Shown: piece after piece, positions 1 through 9,941 of the stretch
Layout of the letters: every line of letters begins with the position of its first letter
Numbering within the stretch: position 1 is the stretch's first letter
Source of the DNA: Mesorhizobium sp. M1C.F.Ca.ET.210.01.1.1
Lineage (GTDB): Bacteria; Pseudomonadota; Alphaproteobacteria; Rhizobiales; Rhizobiaceae
Direction of reading: 5' to 3'
DNA: 64,000 nucleotides
Assembly (NCBI RefSeq): GCF_004791585.1
Contig: NZ_SRUU01000008.1
Location: forward strand, 62,001-126,000
The notes under the pieces: model-generated
Told to the model about the DNA's origin: nothing
Database searches by the model: none
Seen by the model: only the letters and a program-made list of their open reading frames with translations
Program-made: the position numbers and the translations under genes

Positions 1-1362
1 GCCTCGTCAGGCGGAGGGCCGAACCAGAGCTCGAGCTCGGCCGAAGTGCGCACGGCAACCGTCACCGTCAACCTCAAGCCGCGCGCCGAGCGCACGATGA
101 GCCAGCAGGAATTCGAGGCGGAAGCCTCGCCCAAGCTGAACGACATCCCCGGCGCCCGCATCCAGTTTGGCGCCGACGGCTTCTCCGGTGCCAAGGTATC
201 GATCACGCTGGTCGGCGACGACGGCGAGGCGCTTGAGAAGGCAAGCGATACCCTGGTCGAGCAGATGAAGTCGGTCCCCGGCCTCATCAACCCGACCTCG
301 ACTGCCGCGACCACCAAGCCTGAACTGATCGTGCGCCCGGACAGCGCCAAGGCGGCCGAGCTCGGCGTCACGCCGACCGAGATTGCAGCCACGGTGAAGA
401 TCGCCACCATCGGCGACACCGACACCAGCCTGGCCAAGTTCAACCTCGGCGACCGCCAGGTGTCGATCGTCGTCACCCTGCCCGACGGGGCCATCGACGA
501 CCCGGACAAGCTTGCCGTCCTGCCGCTGACCGGCAGCAAGGGCACCGTGCCGCTCGGCGCTGTCGCCGATATCGGCTTCAACGCCGGGCCGAACAGCATC
601 ACCCGGGTGGACCGCAGCCGCAGCGCCACGATAGAGGCCGACCTCTCCGGCCTGACGCTCGGCCAGGCGACAACGGCCATTCGCGCGCTGCCGGTCATGA
701 AGAACCTGCCGCAGGGCGTGAACGAGTTGGCGCGCGGCGATGCCCAGCGCATGCAGGAACTGTTCTCGGGCTTTGCCACCGCGATCGCCGCCGGCATCCT
801 GCTGATGTACCTGACGCTGGTGCTGCTCTTCCGCAGTTTCGTGCAGCCGGTGACCATCCTGGTCGCCCTTCCGCTCTCCGTCGGCGGCGCGCTGGGCTTT
901 CTTCTCGTCACCGGCAAGGCGCTTGGCGTCTCGCCGCTGATCGGCATACTCATGCTGATGGGCATTGCGGCCAAGAACTCGATCCTGCTCGTCGAATATG
1001 CCCTGGTCGCGGAGAAGGAGCATGGCATGAGCCGCCTCGAGGCTCTGCTCGATGCCGCCCGCAAGCGTGCCCGGCCCATCGTCATGACATCGATCGCCAT
1101 GGGCGCCGGCATGCTGCCGATCGCGCTCGGCATCGGCGCGGACGCCGAGACGCGGGCGCCGATGGCGATCGCCGTGATCGGCGGACTCCTCTCCTCGACG
1201 GTGCTCAGCCTCGTCTACGTCCCGGTTGTCTACACCTTCATGGACGACATCCAGCGCTTCCTCGCCCGCCATCTCGGCAAGCTGTTGGTCGAAAGGCCCG
1301 GCAACGGCCAGGCAGCAACTGCAACTCCAGGGAAAGATCCGGCCGATGCAAATCCAGCCTAG
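1..1362 (+). CDS. RND efflux transporter permease, C-terminal part (5' end outside window)
   Basis: This is the C-terminal part of an HAE1/AcrB-type inner-membrane proton/drug antiporter. The frame is open from base 1, so the start lies upstream. The first ~245 residues look like the second periplasmic porter and docking region. Hydrophobic helices follow from about base 770 to base 1250. TM-region signatures seen are LLFRSFVQPVTILVALP, GILMLMGIAAKNSILLVEYA (with the Lys typical of TM10 in RND pumps) and ARKRARPIVMTS. The tail is short and Gln/Ala-rich. The outer-membrane partner gene follows 129 bp later on the same strand, so this is the end of a tripartite pump operon; the membrane-fusion protein is probably upstream. 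The substrate cannot be told from sequence. Confidence 0.93.
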   Translation, partial: ASSGGGPNQSSSSAEVRTATVTVNLKPRAERTMSQQEFEAEASPKLNDIPGARIQFGADGFSGAKVSITLVGDDGEALEKASDTLVEQMKSVPGLINPTSTAATTKPELIVRPDSAKAAELGVTPTEIAATVKIATIGDTDTSLAKFNLGDRQVSIVVTLPDGAIDDPDKLAVLPLTGSKGTVPLGAVADIGFNAGPNSITRVDRSRSATIEADLSGLTLGQATTAIRALPVMKNLPQGVNELARGDAQRMQELFSGFATAIAAGILLMYLTLVLLFRSFVQPVTILVALPLSVGGALGFLLVTGKALGVSPLIGILMLMGIAAKNSILLVEYALVAEKEHGMSRLEALLDAARKRARPIVMTSIAMGAGMLPIALGIGADAETRAPMAIAVIGGLLSSTVLSLVYVPVVYTFMDDIQRFLARHLGKLLVERPGNGQAATATPGKDPADANPA

Positions 1363-1491
1363 TCATACTGTTTCGCTGGGCAGGCCACGCCGGCTCGCGG
1401 CCTCGACCGGACTAGCGTGTGCCAAGCAGGATTCTGGGCAGGATACGGGCGGGGCGCAAGCCACAGCCACTCAGCAATAAGGGTTTCTCTG

Positions 1492-2979
1492 ATGACAGGT
1501 TTCGAACGCGGTCTCGCGACCGCGAAGGGGCTGCTTTTGCCCGTCTTTGCAGCCGCTCTCCTCTCCGGCTGTGTCGTCGGTCCAGACTATCGCACGCCCT
1601 TGTTGGCCGTGCCGGCGACCTGGAGCGACCGGAAGGTGACAAATCCGACCAAGCCGGCGCAGTTGTCGAAATGGTGGCTGACGCTGCGCGATCGCGAGCT
1701 CAATGCCCTGGTCGAGGAGGCCGTTGCCGGTAATCTGGATGTGGCTACGGCCAAGGCCAAGATCCGCGAGGCGCGCGCGAGCTACCGCCAAAGCGCGGGT
1801 GCATTGCTACCGTCGCTGGACGGTTCCGCGTCGGCCACGCGTAACAAGTCGGCCGCGACCACTTCAGGCTCGAACTCCGTCTATAGCGAATATCAGGCTG
1901 GATTTGACGCCAGTTGGGAACTTGACCTCTTCGGCGCCAACCACAGAGCTGTCGAGGCCGCACGCTATGGCCTGGACGCTTCGGAAGAAGAACTCCGCTC
2001 GACCCTGCTGACCCTGGTCGGCGATGTTGCCTCCAACTACGTCCAGGCTCGCGACTACCAGACCCGCATCGCGCTCGCCCGGCGCTCGGCCGCATCGCAA
2101 AGGCAGACCGCCGAACTCACCCGCACGATGGCGCTCGCCGGCACAGCGACCGCGGCCGATGTCGCCAAGGCCATGGGACAGGCGAGCAGCACGGAAGCCG
2201 GCGTTCCGACCCTGGAAGCGAGCTACGCCGAAGCGGTGCATCGCCTTTCGGTGCTGACCGGGCGGCCGCCGGCGGCGCTTGCCGGGCGGCTAAAGCGGCC
2301 CACATCGATCCCGACGCCACGCCTGCCGATCCCGACCGGCATTCCGGCCGACATCCTGCTTACCCGCCCGGACGTGCGCATGGCCGAGCGGCAGTATGCG
2401 CAGTACACGGCCAAGATCGGGCAAGCCGAAGCGGCGCGCTATCCGGGCGTCAGCCTGACGGGGAACATCAGCACCTCCGCCCTCAAGCTCGGCGACCTCG
2501 GCCGGAACTCCACCATCGGCTGGTCCTTCGGGCCGACGCTCAGCGTGCCGCTGTTCAACGCCGGCCAGTTGCAGGCCGCCGTCGACATCGCCAGGGCCCG
2601 GCGCGATCAATATTTCATCGCCTACAAGGCCGCCGTGCTGACGGCGATGGAAGACGTGGAGAACACCACGGTCTCGCTGTCGCAGGAGCGTATCAGGAAC
2701 GGCAAGCTCGCCTCTTCCGCGAAATCCTATGGTGACGCCGCCCGGCTCGAAAGAACGCTCTACAAGGCCGGCGAGACAAGCCTTCTCGACGTGCTGGACG
2801 CGGAGCGTTCAGCCTATTCGGCGGATGACGCGATGTTGCAAAGCCGCGTGTCGATCGCCACCGACTATATCGCGCTCAACAAGGCGCTCGGCGGCGGCTG
2901 GGACGACACGATCGACAGCTCGAAGCCAGAGATCATCGATGCCAAGACCGGACCGCGACTGGCATCGAACACGCAGTGA
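1492..2979 (+). CDS. NodT-family efflux outer-membrane lipoprotein
   Basis: This is an outer-membrane channel of the TolC/NodT (OprM-like) family that completes the RND pump encoded just upstream. I chose the ATG at 1492 because it gives a lipoprotein signal peptide with a lipobox (LLSGC) followed by VVGPDYRTP, the usual NodT/OprM N-terminus. An in-frame start at 1417 would add 25 poorly fitting residues. The two internal repeats typical of OEP proteins are visible (for example AEAARYPGVSLTGNIS and GWSFGPTLSVPLFNAGQL). The length of 495 aa is normal for the family. There is one further outer-membrane efflux gene (tolC) near 57 kb, so this one is likely dedicated to its own pump. Confidence 0.93.
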   Translation: MTGFERGLATAKGLLLPVFAAALLSGCVVGPDYRTPLLAVPATWSDRKVTNPTKPAQLSKWWLTLRDRELNALVEEAVAGNLDVATAKAKIREARASYRQSAGALLPSLDGSASATRNKSAATTSGSNSVYSEYQAGFDASWELDLFGANHRAVEAARYGLDASEEELRSTLLTLVGDVASNYVQARDYQTRIALARRSAASQRQTAELTRTMALAGTATAADVAKAMGQASSTEAGVPTLEASYAEAVHRLSVLTGRPPAALAGRLKRPTSIPTPRLPIPTGIPADILLTRPDVRMAERQYAQYTAKIGQAEAARYPGVSLTGNISTSALKLGDLGRNSTIGWSFGPTLSVPLFNAGQLQAAVDIARARRDQYFIAYKAAVLTAMEDVENTTVSLSQERIRNGKLASSAKSYGDAARLERTLYKAGETSLLDVLDAERSAYSADDAMLQSRVSIATDYIALNKALGGGWDDTIDSSKPEIIDAKTGPRLASNTQ

Positions 2980-3081
2980 CAGGCGGACCGCACCATCCGG
3001 CGTTCAACGGCTTAACAAATCTCCGTGAGCAATGGCCGGAAGCAATTGGCCACTATATTATTGACTCGTCGAGGTAATGAC

Positions 3082-3768
3082 ATGTCCAGCGCCTACGATC
3101 TTGGAACCAATCTGGTCCGCCGCATCTATGAAAAGCGCATAGATGCACCGGCGATTCTTGATGCCAGCACCCATTTTCCCAATGCGACGAAGTTCGCGGC
3201 TGCCTGGCAGGGTATTCGCGACGAAGCGCTGTCGGTGCAGTTGAACCGGGTGCCGCGTTTCCACGACATCATGCCAGAGCAGGCCGAGATCTCTGCCAAT
3301 GACGGCCTCGATTGGCGCATGTTCGTGCTCAAGGCCTACGACATGACGATCCCGGAAAACCTGGCGCGGATGCCGACCCTCAGCCGGCTGCTGTCCGAAT
3401 GTCCCGAGGTCAAATCGGCGGCAGTCTCCTTCCTGGCGCCGCATAAGCATATCCCGCCACATCGGGGGCCTTTCCGCGGCATCATGCGGTTCCATCTCGG
3501 CCTGGTCATCCCGAAGCAGGCGGACGGCCGCCCGGCGACGGTCATGATGATCAATCACGAAGAAAAGCGGATCGCCGACGGCGAATGCATGCTGTGGGAC
3601 GACACCTTCGAGCACGAGGTCATGAACAACGCCGACCAGGCGCGGATCGCCTTGCTGCTCGATGTGTGGCGCCCGGAGATGCCGCTGGACATGGAAGTCC
3701 TGTCGCGGCTGATCGTGCGCGGCGTGCGAATGGGGATGCGCTACCGGGGCATATCGTTCGCCGGCTGA
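3082..3768 (+). CDS. Aspartyl/asparaginyl beta-hydroxylase-fold dioxygenase
   Basis: This is a 228-aa protein of the aspartyl/asparaginyl beta-hydroxylase (LpxO-like) Fe(II)/2-oxoglutarate dioxygenase family. Likely iron-ligand regions are KHIPPHRGPFRG with FHLGLVIP after it, and DDTFEHEVMNN. An Arg in ARIALLLDVWRP would bind 2-oxoglutarate. I chose the ATG at 3082 because a GAGG box sits a few bases upstream; the upstream in-frame ATG-less extension is unlikely. It follows the efflux operon by about 100 bp but has no evident functional link to it. LpxO itself hydroxylates lipid A acyl chains. Whether this protein acts on lipid A, a peptide or a small molecule cannot be decided here. Confidence 0.85.
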   Translation: MSSAYDLGTNLVRRIYEKRIDAPAILDASTHFPNATKFAAAWQGIRDEALSVQLNRVPRFHDIMPEQAEISANDGLDWRMFVLKAYDMTIPENLARMPTLSRLLSECPEVKSAAVSFLAPHKHIPPHRGPFRGIMRFHLGLVIPKQADGRPATVMMINHEEKRIADGECMLWDDTFEHEVMNNADQARIALLLDVWRPEMPLDMEVLSRLIVRGVRMGMRYRGISFAG

Positions 3769-3785
3769 ATCGGCCGGCCGAAGTT

Positions 3786-4088
3786 CTACGCCCTCGCCTC
3801 GCGAAATGTCCTGGCGCCGGCGCCGCGCCTGCCGTGAAACATCATGTCGCTCGCAAGAAGACCGCTGACGCGACAGAAGGCCATGAATGCGCGGCAGGCG
3901 TCCTCCGCGCTTGCCACGTCGACCGTCGCGCCGAAGCAGGCGTTGAAGGCGGCGTCGTAAACCTTGCCCTTGCGCTTGGGCCAATCCTGCAGGAAGTCGA
4001 GCGCCTGCTCGACGCTGTAGATTTCCTCGACCGGCAGGCCAGGCGCGGGCGTGATGCGCACCGGCACCTCGAATTGCAGTCTGTCCAT
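3786..4088 (-). CDS. DUF982 domain protein
   Basis: This is a 100-aa soluble protein resembling the DUF982 family, which is almost confined to rhizobia and often present in many copies per genome. Visible family-like features are an N-terminal beta segment (QFEVPVRITP), a helix with WP in DFLQDWPKRKG, and an alternating helix around ACFGATVDVASAEDACRAFMAFC. The ATG at 4088 has a good ribosome site (GGGAGACAGGGA). It ends 18 bp from the convergent hydroxylase gene. The function of the family is unknown. Confidence 0.75.
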   Translation of the reverse strand: MDRLQFEVPVRITPAPGLPVEEIYSVEQALDFLQDWPKRKGKVYDAAFNACFGATVDVASAEDACRAFMAFCRVSGLLASDMMFHGRRGAGARTFREARA

Positions 4089-4281
4089 TCCCTGTCTCCC
4101 GAACTGGCCAGCCGGAGCAACGCCGTTCGTTCTGAAAAGTTTCTTTTGCCGCTTCCTGGCCCAGGAATGTGACCTCAGTGCGGTGGGCGCCCCGGCCATT
4201 GATGTGGCAGATCGGCACTCTGGTCACGTTGTCCGACAGGGCGATGCAGCCGGCATCGCCCTGTCGAAGGTTCCGCTGCGT

Positions 4282-4518
4282 CTACTGGTTCGCCGGGTCC
4301 GTCTCCGCCTCATAGGCCAGGCGCGAGACCACCATCAGCAGATAGGCGGACGGTAGGGCGAAGATGATGCCGAGCACCAGCGCCGCCGTCCCTTCCATGC
4401 GAAGCGTTTCGGCAATGGCCCAATAAACGGTGCCTATGCAGATGATTGCCTGAACGACGAGAAACGAGGCTGCCGCGGCAACGCGCGTGAGCGTTTTGAA
4501 GGTCTTGATACGTTGCAT
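4282..4518 (-). CDS. Small two-helix membrane protein, unknown function
   Basis: This predicted 78-aa protein has two hydrophobic helices (FLVVQAIICIGTVYWAIA and ALVLGIIFALPSAYLLMVV) separated by a short loop, with a basic N-terminus and an acidic C-terminus. That is the pattern of a small inner-membrane protein. The ATG at 4518 was chosen; an in-frame ATG nine codons upstream is possible. No family was recognised and the neighbours give no clue. It could be an over-prediction, but the clean two-helix topology argues that it is real. Confidence 0.55.
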   Translation of the reverse strand: MQRIKTFKTLTRVAAAASFLVVQAIICIGTVYWAIAETLRMEGTAALVLGIIFALPSAYLLMVVSRLAYEAETDPANQ

Positions 4519-4632
4519 CGAGAAATGTCCAATTTGGCGCGCCACGCCACCGGCCGACGGCCGATGGCCGTCGCCAGGTCGCGGCGCGAAGGAATGTTTG
4601 AGGTGTGAAGGCTGCGGTCGCGACCGCCGGTC

Positions 4633-5034
4633 TCAGGCGGTTGGTGGCGCCCGAGGCTGGTTGGCGCGCGAGAGCGGCGCGGCCACAAAGGCAGGCACGA
4701 TGCTTGCCTGCGCCGGCAAAGCCTGGCCAGCAGCAAGGAAATCGGGAGCTGGGGCGAGCGTACCGGGATTGCCGTTGACCAGCTTTATGGGCAGCGGCCG
4801 CCCGGCGCGGACTTCGACGGCTTGCGCCTTGCCGGTGACCCTCAGCAGCGCGAGCGTTTCGCCCTGCCGCGATGCGCTGATGCCGGCGCCGCCCGAGGCT
4901 GCCGCTGTCGAGGCGGAGACTTCAGCCTGAGCGAAGCCTACCAGCGCAAGCACGAGCAGCGCCATCAGGGCCGAGCATGCGGTCCTGACCGGCGACTGCG
5001 TGGCTCTTGCGCGCTTCAATGCCGTCAACGGCAC
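4633..5034 (-). CDS. Secreted hypothetical protein
   Basis: This 133-aa protein has a clear Sec signal peptide (basic start, then ALMALLVLALVGFAQA) and a low-complexity Ala/Pro-rich mature region. It contains no cysteines of note in the mature part and no recognised domain. It is divergent from the methionine aminopeptidase gene about 215 bp away. No function can be assigned. Confidence 0.55.
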   Translation of the reverse strand: MPLTALKRARATQSPVRTACSALMALLVLALVGFAQAEVSASTAAASGGAGISASRQGETLALLRVTGKAQAVEVRAGRPLPIKLVNGNPGTLAPAPDFLAAGQALPAQASIVPAFVAAPLSRANQPRAPPTA

Positions 5035-5249
5035 AAAACTCCTTTGTCCAGACCCGCCCTACCCCATGGGGCGGCGGAAGGAAAGCTTCGCTCAACGAAT
5101 CCCGGAGGCAACCAGCCGTGCGCCGGCGAATATTCCCCGCGACAGCAGGCTCACGGCACTTCGTCCTTGAACCTTGCGGCTTCCGGTGCCAAATCTGGGG
5201 AAATTTCCGCATCGGCTCGCATCAGCAGCCAACCCGCAAACGGACAAGA

Positions 5250-6077
5250 ATGGTTACCTATCTCGACGCCGCGACGGCCCCTTTGAGAAACACCGGCCAG
5301 ATCCGCCTTTATGGCGAGGAAGGTTTTGCCGGCATGCGCAAGGCCTGCGATCTCACCGCGCGCTGTCTCGACGAACTCGTGCCGATGGTGAAGCCAGGCG
5401 TCACCACCGAGGCCATCGACCGCTTCGTCTTCGAGTTCGGCATGGACCAAGGCGCCTTGCCGGCGACGCTCAACTATCGCGGCTACACCAAGTCGTCCTG
5501 CACATCGATCAACCATGTCGTCTGCCACGGCATTCCCGACAACAAGCCGCTGAAGGACGGTGACATCGTCAATATCGACGTCACCTACATCCTCGACGGC
5601 TGGCATGGCGATTCCTCGCGCATGTATCCGGTGGGCACGATCAAGCGCGCCGCCGAGCGTCTGCTCGAGGTGACGTACGAATGCCTGATGCGCGGCATCG
5701 CGGCCATCAAGCCCGGCGCCCGCACCGGCGCCATCGGCGCGGCGATCCAGACCTATGCCGAGGCAGAACGCTGCTCGGTGGTGCGCGACTTCTGCGGCCA
5801 TGGCGTCGGCCAGCTCTTCCATGACGCGCCGAACATCCTGCACTACGGCACCGTCAGCGAAGGCGTCGAGATGCGGCCCGGCATGATCTTCACCGTCGAG
5901 CCGATGATCAATCTTGGCCGCCCGCATGTGAAGGTGCTGTCGGACGGCTGGACAGCGGTGACGCGCGACCGTTCGCTCTCGGCGCAATACGAGCACACGA
6001 TCGGCGTCACCAACACTGGCTGCGAGATCTTCACGCTGTCGCCGAAAAAGCTCGACCGCCCCGGCCTGCCGGCATAG
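5250..6077 (+). CDS. map: Methionine aminopeptidase, type I
   Basis: This enzyme removes the initiator methionine from new proteins in the cytosol. It is a 275-aa protein starting MVTYLDAA at 5250; a longer reading from 5007 would add 81 unrelated residues. The metal and substrate residues of the family are all visible: His in NHVVCHGIP, Asp in VNIDVTYIL, Asp in WHGDSSRMY, His in [10 protein letters not shown], Glu in FTVEPMIN, and Glu in QYEHTIGV. A short N-terminal extension of about 20 aa is typical of rhizobial MetAP. radC follows 37 bp downstream on the same strand, an arrangement common in this order. Confidence 0.96.
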   Translation: MVTYLDAATAPLRNTGQIRLYGEEGFAGMRKACDLTARCLDELVPMVKPGVTTEAIDRFVFEFGMDQGALPATLNYRGYTKSSCTSINHVVCHGIPDNKPLKDGDIVNIDVTYILDGWHGDSSRMYPVGTIKRAAERLLEVTYECLMRGIAAIKPGARTGAIGAAIQTYAEAERCSVVRDFCGHGVGQLFHDAPNILHYGTVSEGVEMRPGMIFTVEPMINLGRPHVKVLSDGWTAVTRDRSLSAQYEHTIGVTNTGCEIFTLSPKKLDRPGLPA

Positions 6078-6114
6078 TTTCCTGGCCAAAGCCTTCGGGG
6101 GATACAGGCAGGCC

Positions 6115-6876
6115 ATGGGAAAAGTCGACGACGAGCGGGCGTTCTTTTCGGAGGCCTGGGTCGAGCCGCCACAGAAGTCACGGAAAAAAGCCACGGCGGT
6201 AGAGAAGCCGCATTATCACGGTCATCGCGACCGCCTGCGCGAGCGCTTCGTCGCGGGCGGCGCGGACGCCCTGCCCGACTATGAACTGCTCGAACTCCTG
6301 CTTTTCCGCCTGATCCCGCGCGTCGACACCAAGCCGATCGCCAAGGCGCTGATCGCACGCTTCGGCTCGCTGGCCGAAGTGCTGGGCGCTCCGGCGTCCC
6401 TGCTGGAGGAAGTGAAAGGCATCGGGCCGACGGTGGCGATCGATCTCAAGGTTGTCGCCGCCACCGCCCAGCGCATGGCGCGCGGCGAAGTGCGCGGCCG
6501 CGAGGTGCTGTCCAACTGGACACAGCTTCTCGACTATTGCCGCTCGGCCATGGCCTTCGAGAGCCGCGAACAGTTCCGCATCCTGTTCCTCGACAAGAAG
6601 AACATGCTGATCGCCGACGAGGTGCAGCAGACCGGCACCGTCGACCACACGCCGGTCTATCCGCGCGAGGTGGTGAAGCGTGCGCTCGAACTCTCCGCCA
6701 GCGCCGTCATCCTGGTGCATAACCATCCGTCCGGCGACCCGACACCGTCACGCGCGGACATTGAAATGACCAAGCAGATCATCGATACGGCCAAGCCGCT
6801 CGGCATTGCGGTCCACGACCACATCATCATCGGCCGCAAGGGCAACGCCTCGATGAAGGGCCTGCTGCTGATCTGA
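6115..6876 (+). CDS. radC: RadC family JAB/MPN-domain protein
   Basis: This 253-aa protein has a helix-hairpin-helix region ([17 protein letters not shown]) and a C-terminal JAMM metalloprotease-like motif with the HxH...D residues in [15 protein letters not shown]. RadC was named for DNA repair, but that role has been questioned, and the JAMM fold suggests a metal-dependent hydrolase. A 45-aa N-terminal extension precedes the core, as in rhizobial homologues. It is transcribed with map. The start at ATG 6115 is preceded by a purine-rich GGGGGA. Confidence 0.93.
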   Translation: MGKVDDERAFFSEAWVEPPQKSRKKATAVEKPHYHGHRDRLRERFVAGGADALPDYELLELLLFRLIPRVDTKPIAKALIARFGSLAEVLGAPASLLEEVKGIGPTVAIDLKVVAATAQRMARGEVRGREVLSNWTQLLDYCRSAMAFESREQFRILFLDKKNMLIADEVQQTGTVDHTPVYPREVVKRALELSASAVILVHNHPSGDPTPSRADIEMTKQIIDTAKPLGIAVHDHIIIGRKGNASMKGLLLI

Positions 6877-7264
6877 CCCCGGCGTCGATCTCTGCCCCCA
6901 CCAGGCGCAGGCCGCGCGCGAATGGCTTCCTCCCAATGGCTGCGCGCGACGGTCGAGGGAGGTCATGGTCAGATTTTAGACACAAAACCATCGGTCGGAG
7001 AGCGGCTGCATCTAGCCGCGGCCTCTTTAGGCGGATCGTGACCTGCATCATGGCGGCTGGACAGCCGTTCGTCGGAATCCACCACCTCGCAGGGTCTCGA
7101 ACATCTGCGAGCAATCGGACTCAGCACGCGAAGTTCGCACCAAAAAACTACTTTTCCACCGCCAAATAGTCGGCTCTGGAATTTCAACCGCAAATCACGC
7201 TATGATGCAGGTGGCATTCGCCGGGACGGCTCCGCGCCCCCTCGAATGCCGGGAGGAACGGGAC
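6877..7264. other. Intergenic region upstream of the cox operon
   Basis: These 388 bases hold no convincing gene. A hairpin with arms at 7085-7091 and 7104-7110 (CTCGCAG/CTGCGAG, 12-base loop) lies about 155 bp before coxM. The last 120 bases are AT-richer than the surroundings and should hold the cox promoter, but I cannot name a clear -35/-10 pair or an FNR/FixK-type box. Confidence 0.5.
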
Positions 7265-8149
7265 ATGGCGATTGCGCTTGTACTCGTTTTGGTTGTTGTG
7301 GGCTCGGTGTTGTTCCACTTCCTGAGCCCATGGTGGTGGACGCCGATTGCCTCGAACTGGGACTATATCGACAACACCATCATCATCAGCTTCTGGATCA
7401 CCGGCGTCGTCTTCGCCGCCGTCGTGCTTTTCATGGCCTATTGCGTGTTCCGCTTCCGCCATCGCGAAGGCAACCGCGCAGTCTATGAACCGGAGAACAA
7501 GCGCCTCGAATGGTGGCTGACGGTCTGCACCGCGGTCGGTGTCACGACCTTGCTGGTCCCCGGCCTGTTCGTCTGGAGCCGCTTCGTCAACGTTCCGAGC
7601 GACGCGACCGAGATCGAAGTGATCGGCCAGCAATGGCAATGGAGCTTCCGCCTGCCCGGCAAGGACGGCAAGCTCGGCACATCGGATACCCGTGACGTCA
7701 CCGCTGACAATCCGTTGGGCATCGCCCCCAAAGATCCCAACAGCCAGGACGATGTCGTGGTCGAGGCGGCCGACCTGCACTTGCCGGTCGGCAAGCCGGT
7801 CAAAGTGCTGCTGCGCTCGATCGACGTGCTGCACGATTTCTACATCCCGGAATTCCGCGCCAAGATGGACATGATCCCCGGCTCGGTCACCTATTTCTGG
7901 TTCACCCCGACAAGGACCGGAACCTTCCAGGTGCTGTGCGCCGAGCTGTGCGGCCAGGGACACCCGCTGATGCATGGCGTGGTCGTGGTCGACACCGAGC
8001 AGGATTATCTGGCCTGGGTCGGCCAGCAGCAGACTTTTGCGCAATTGTCGGCGCCCAAGCAGACGGGCTCGGCAAACCAAACGTCAGGAAAGACGATGGC
8101 GTCCGGTTTGGGCGTCGCGGCAAAGCTCGAAACCGTCGAGGCCCGCTGA
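7265..8149 (+). CDS. coxM: Cytochrome c oxidase subunit II (CoxM-type)
   Basis: This is the electron-entry subunit of an aa3-type cytochrome c oxidase. The 294-aa protein has an N-terminal hydrophobic segment, two transmembrane helices (about residues 40-65 and 85-105) and a periplasmic cupredoxin domain. The Cu(A) centre is complete: Cys225, Cys229, His233 and Met236 (CAELCGQGHPLM), plus an upstream His in DVLHDFYIPEFR. The aromatic patch GQQWQWSF for electron entry is present. No haem c motif is present. The ATG at 7265 has GGGAGGAACGGG before it. The order subunit II, I, III-like, III, IV matches the Bradyrhizobium coxMNOP cluster for a second, alternative oxidase. Confidence 0.94.
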   Translation: MAIALVLVLVVVGSVLFHFLSPWWWTPIASNWDYIDNTIIISFWITGVVFAAVVLFMAYCVFRFRHREGNRAVYEPENKRLEWWLTVCTAVGVTTLLVPGLFVWSRFVNVPSDATEIEVIGQQWQWSFRLPGKDGKLGTSDTRDVTADNPLGIAPKDPNSQDDVVVEAADLHLPVGKPVKVLLRSIDVLHDFYIPEFRAKMDMIPGSVTYFWFTPTRTGTFQVLCAELCGQGHPLMHGVVVVDTEQDYLAWVGQQQTFAQLSAPKQTGSANQTSGKTMASGLGVAAKLETVEAR

Positions 8150-8171
8150 ACAGGGCACGGAGGTGCTCCCA

Positions 8172-9941
8172 ATGGTCGACGTCACACCCGCAGATGCCGT
8201 TCCCCCCGCCGAAGTCGCAGAGGTGGAACTCTACCATCCGCATAGCTGGTGGACGAAATATGTCTTCTCGCAGGACGCCAAGGTCATAGCGGTCCAGTAC
8301 TCGGCGACGGCGACGGCGATCGGCCTGGTTGCGTTGGTGCTGTCCTGGCTGATGCGGTTGCAGCTCGGTTTCCCGGGCACGTTCGATTTCATCACCCCGG
8401 AGGCCTATTACCAGTTCATCACCATGCACGGCATGATCATGGTGATCTACCTGCTCACCGCGCTCTTCCTCGGCGGCTTCGGCAACTATCTGATCCCGCT
8501 GATGGTCGGCGCCCGCGACATGGTCTTTCCCTATGTCAACATGCTGAGCTACTGGGTCTACCTGGCGGCCGTTCTGGTCCTGGTGTCGAGCTTCTTCGCG
8601 CCGGGCGGACCGACTGGTGCCGGCTGGACGCTCTATCCGCCGCAGGCCATCATGACCGGCACGCCGGGCGGCCAGGACTGGGGCATCATCCTGATGCTCA
8701 CCTCGCTCATCCTGTTCATCATCGGCTTCACCATGGGCGGCCTGAACTATGTCGTCACCGTGCTGCAGGGGCGCACGCGCGGCATGACCTTGATGCGCCT
8801 GCCGCTCACCGTCTGGGGCATCTTCACCGCCACCGTCATGGCGCTGCTCGCCTTCCCGGCGCTGTTCGTCGCCTGCGTGATGATGCTGCTCGACCGCGCG
8901 CTCGGCACCTCCTTCTTCATGCCGGCGATCGTCGAGATGGGCCAGCAATTGCAGCACAATGGTGGCAGCCCGATCCTGTTCCAGCACCTGTTCTGGTTCT
9001 TCGGCCACCCCGAGGTCTACATCGTGGCGCTGCCAGCCTTCGGCATCGTGTCCGACCTGATCAGCACGCATGCGCGCAAGAACATCTTCGGCTACCGCAT
9101 GATGGTCTGGGCCATCATCGCTATCGGCGCGCTGAGCTTCGTGGTCTGGGCGCACCACATGTATGTCAGCGGCATGCACCCTTATTTCGGCTTTTTCTTC
9201 GCCACCACTACGCTGATCATCGCGATCCCCACCGCGATCAAGGTCTATAACTGGGTGCTGACGCTATGGCGCGGCGACATCCACCTCACCATACCGATGC
9301 TGTTCGCGCTCGCCTTCATCGTCACCTTCGTCAATGGCGGCCTGACGGGCCTGTTCCTCGGCAATGTCGTCGTCGACGTGCCGCTGTCGGACACGATGTT
9401 CGTCGTCGCCCATTTCCACATGGTCATGGGCGTCGCCCCGATCCTGGTGATCTTCGGCGCGATCTACCACTGGTACCCGAAGGTCACCGGCCGGATGCTC
9501 GACGAGACGCTCGGCCGCTTCCATTTCTGGGTCACCTTCCTCGGCGCCTATCTGATCTTCTTCCCCATGCACTATCTTGGCCTGATGGGCATTCCGCGGC
9601 GCTACGCCGAACTGACCGATATGACCATCATGACGGAGTCGGCGCACCATCTGAACTCGTTCATCAGCATCATGGCCTTCATCGTCGGCTTCGCCCAGAT
9701 GGTGTTCCTGTTCAACCTGATCTGGAGCATCCGCCATGGCCGCGAGGCCGGCGGCAACCCATGGCGGGCGACGACGCTCGAGTGGCAGACGCCCCAGACG
9801 CCGCCGGCGCATGGCAATTTCGGCAAGGAGCTGCCGATCGTCTATCGCTGGGCCTATGACTACAGCGTGCCGGGCGCCAAGGAGGACTTCATCCCGCAGA
9901 ACGTGCCGGGCAATTTCGGCCTCTCCAAGGAGCCGGCATGA
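8172..9941 (+). CDS. coxN: Cytochrome c oxidase subunit I (CoxN-type)
   Basis: This is the catalytic haem-copper subunit, 589 aa with at least 12 membrane helices. Haem and copper ligands are in place: His86 (ITMHGMIM) and His416 for haem a, His414 for haem a3 (VAHFHMVMG), and His279, His328 and His329 for Cu(B) (GHPEVYIV, AHHMYVSG). The Tyr283 cross-link partner and the Glu281 of HPEVY place it in the A1 class with a normal D channel. Start ATG 8172 is 22 bp after coxM. It overlaps the next gene by 4 bp (ATGA), showing translational coupling. It probably reduces O2 to water with electrons from cytochrome c. Confidence 0.95.
   Translation: MVDVTPADAVPPAEVAEVELYHPHSWWTKYVFSQDAKVIAVQYSATATAIGLVALVLSWLMRLQLGFPGTFDFITPEAYYQFITMHGMIMVIYLLTALFLGGFGNYLIPLMVGARDMVFPYVNMLSYWVYLAAVLVLVSSFFAPGGPTGAGWTLYPPQAIMTGTPGGQDWGIILMLTSLILFIIGFTMGGLNYVVTVLQGRTRGMTLMRLPLTVWGIFTATVMALLAFPALFVACVMMLLDRALGTSFFMPAIVEMGQQLQHNGGSPILFQHLFWFFGHPEVYIVALPAFGIVSDLISTHARKNIFGYRMMVWAIIAIGALSFVVWAHHMYVSGMHPYFGFFFATTTLIIAIPTAIKVYNWVLTLWRGDIHLTIPMLFALAFIVTFVNGGLTGLFLGNVVVDVPLSDTMFVVAHFHMVMGVAPILVIFGAIYHWYPKVTGRMLDETLGRFHFWVTFLGAYLIFFPMHYLGLMGIPRRYAELTDMTIMTESAHHLNSFISIMAFIVGFAQMVFLFNLIWSIRHGREAGGNPWRATTLEWQTPQTPPAHGNFGKELPIVYRWAYDYSVPGAKEDFIPQNVPGNFGLSKEPA

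Noticed and set aside
4487..4930. Plus-strand frame over the small genes at 4.3-5.0 kb.
   Set aside because: Composition is that of a shadow frame; the minus-strand readings give clean membrane-helix and signal-peptide patterns.
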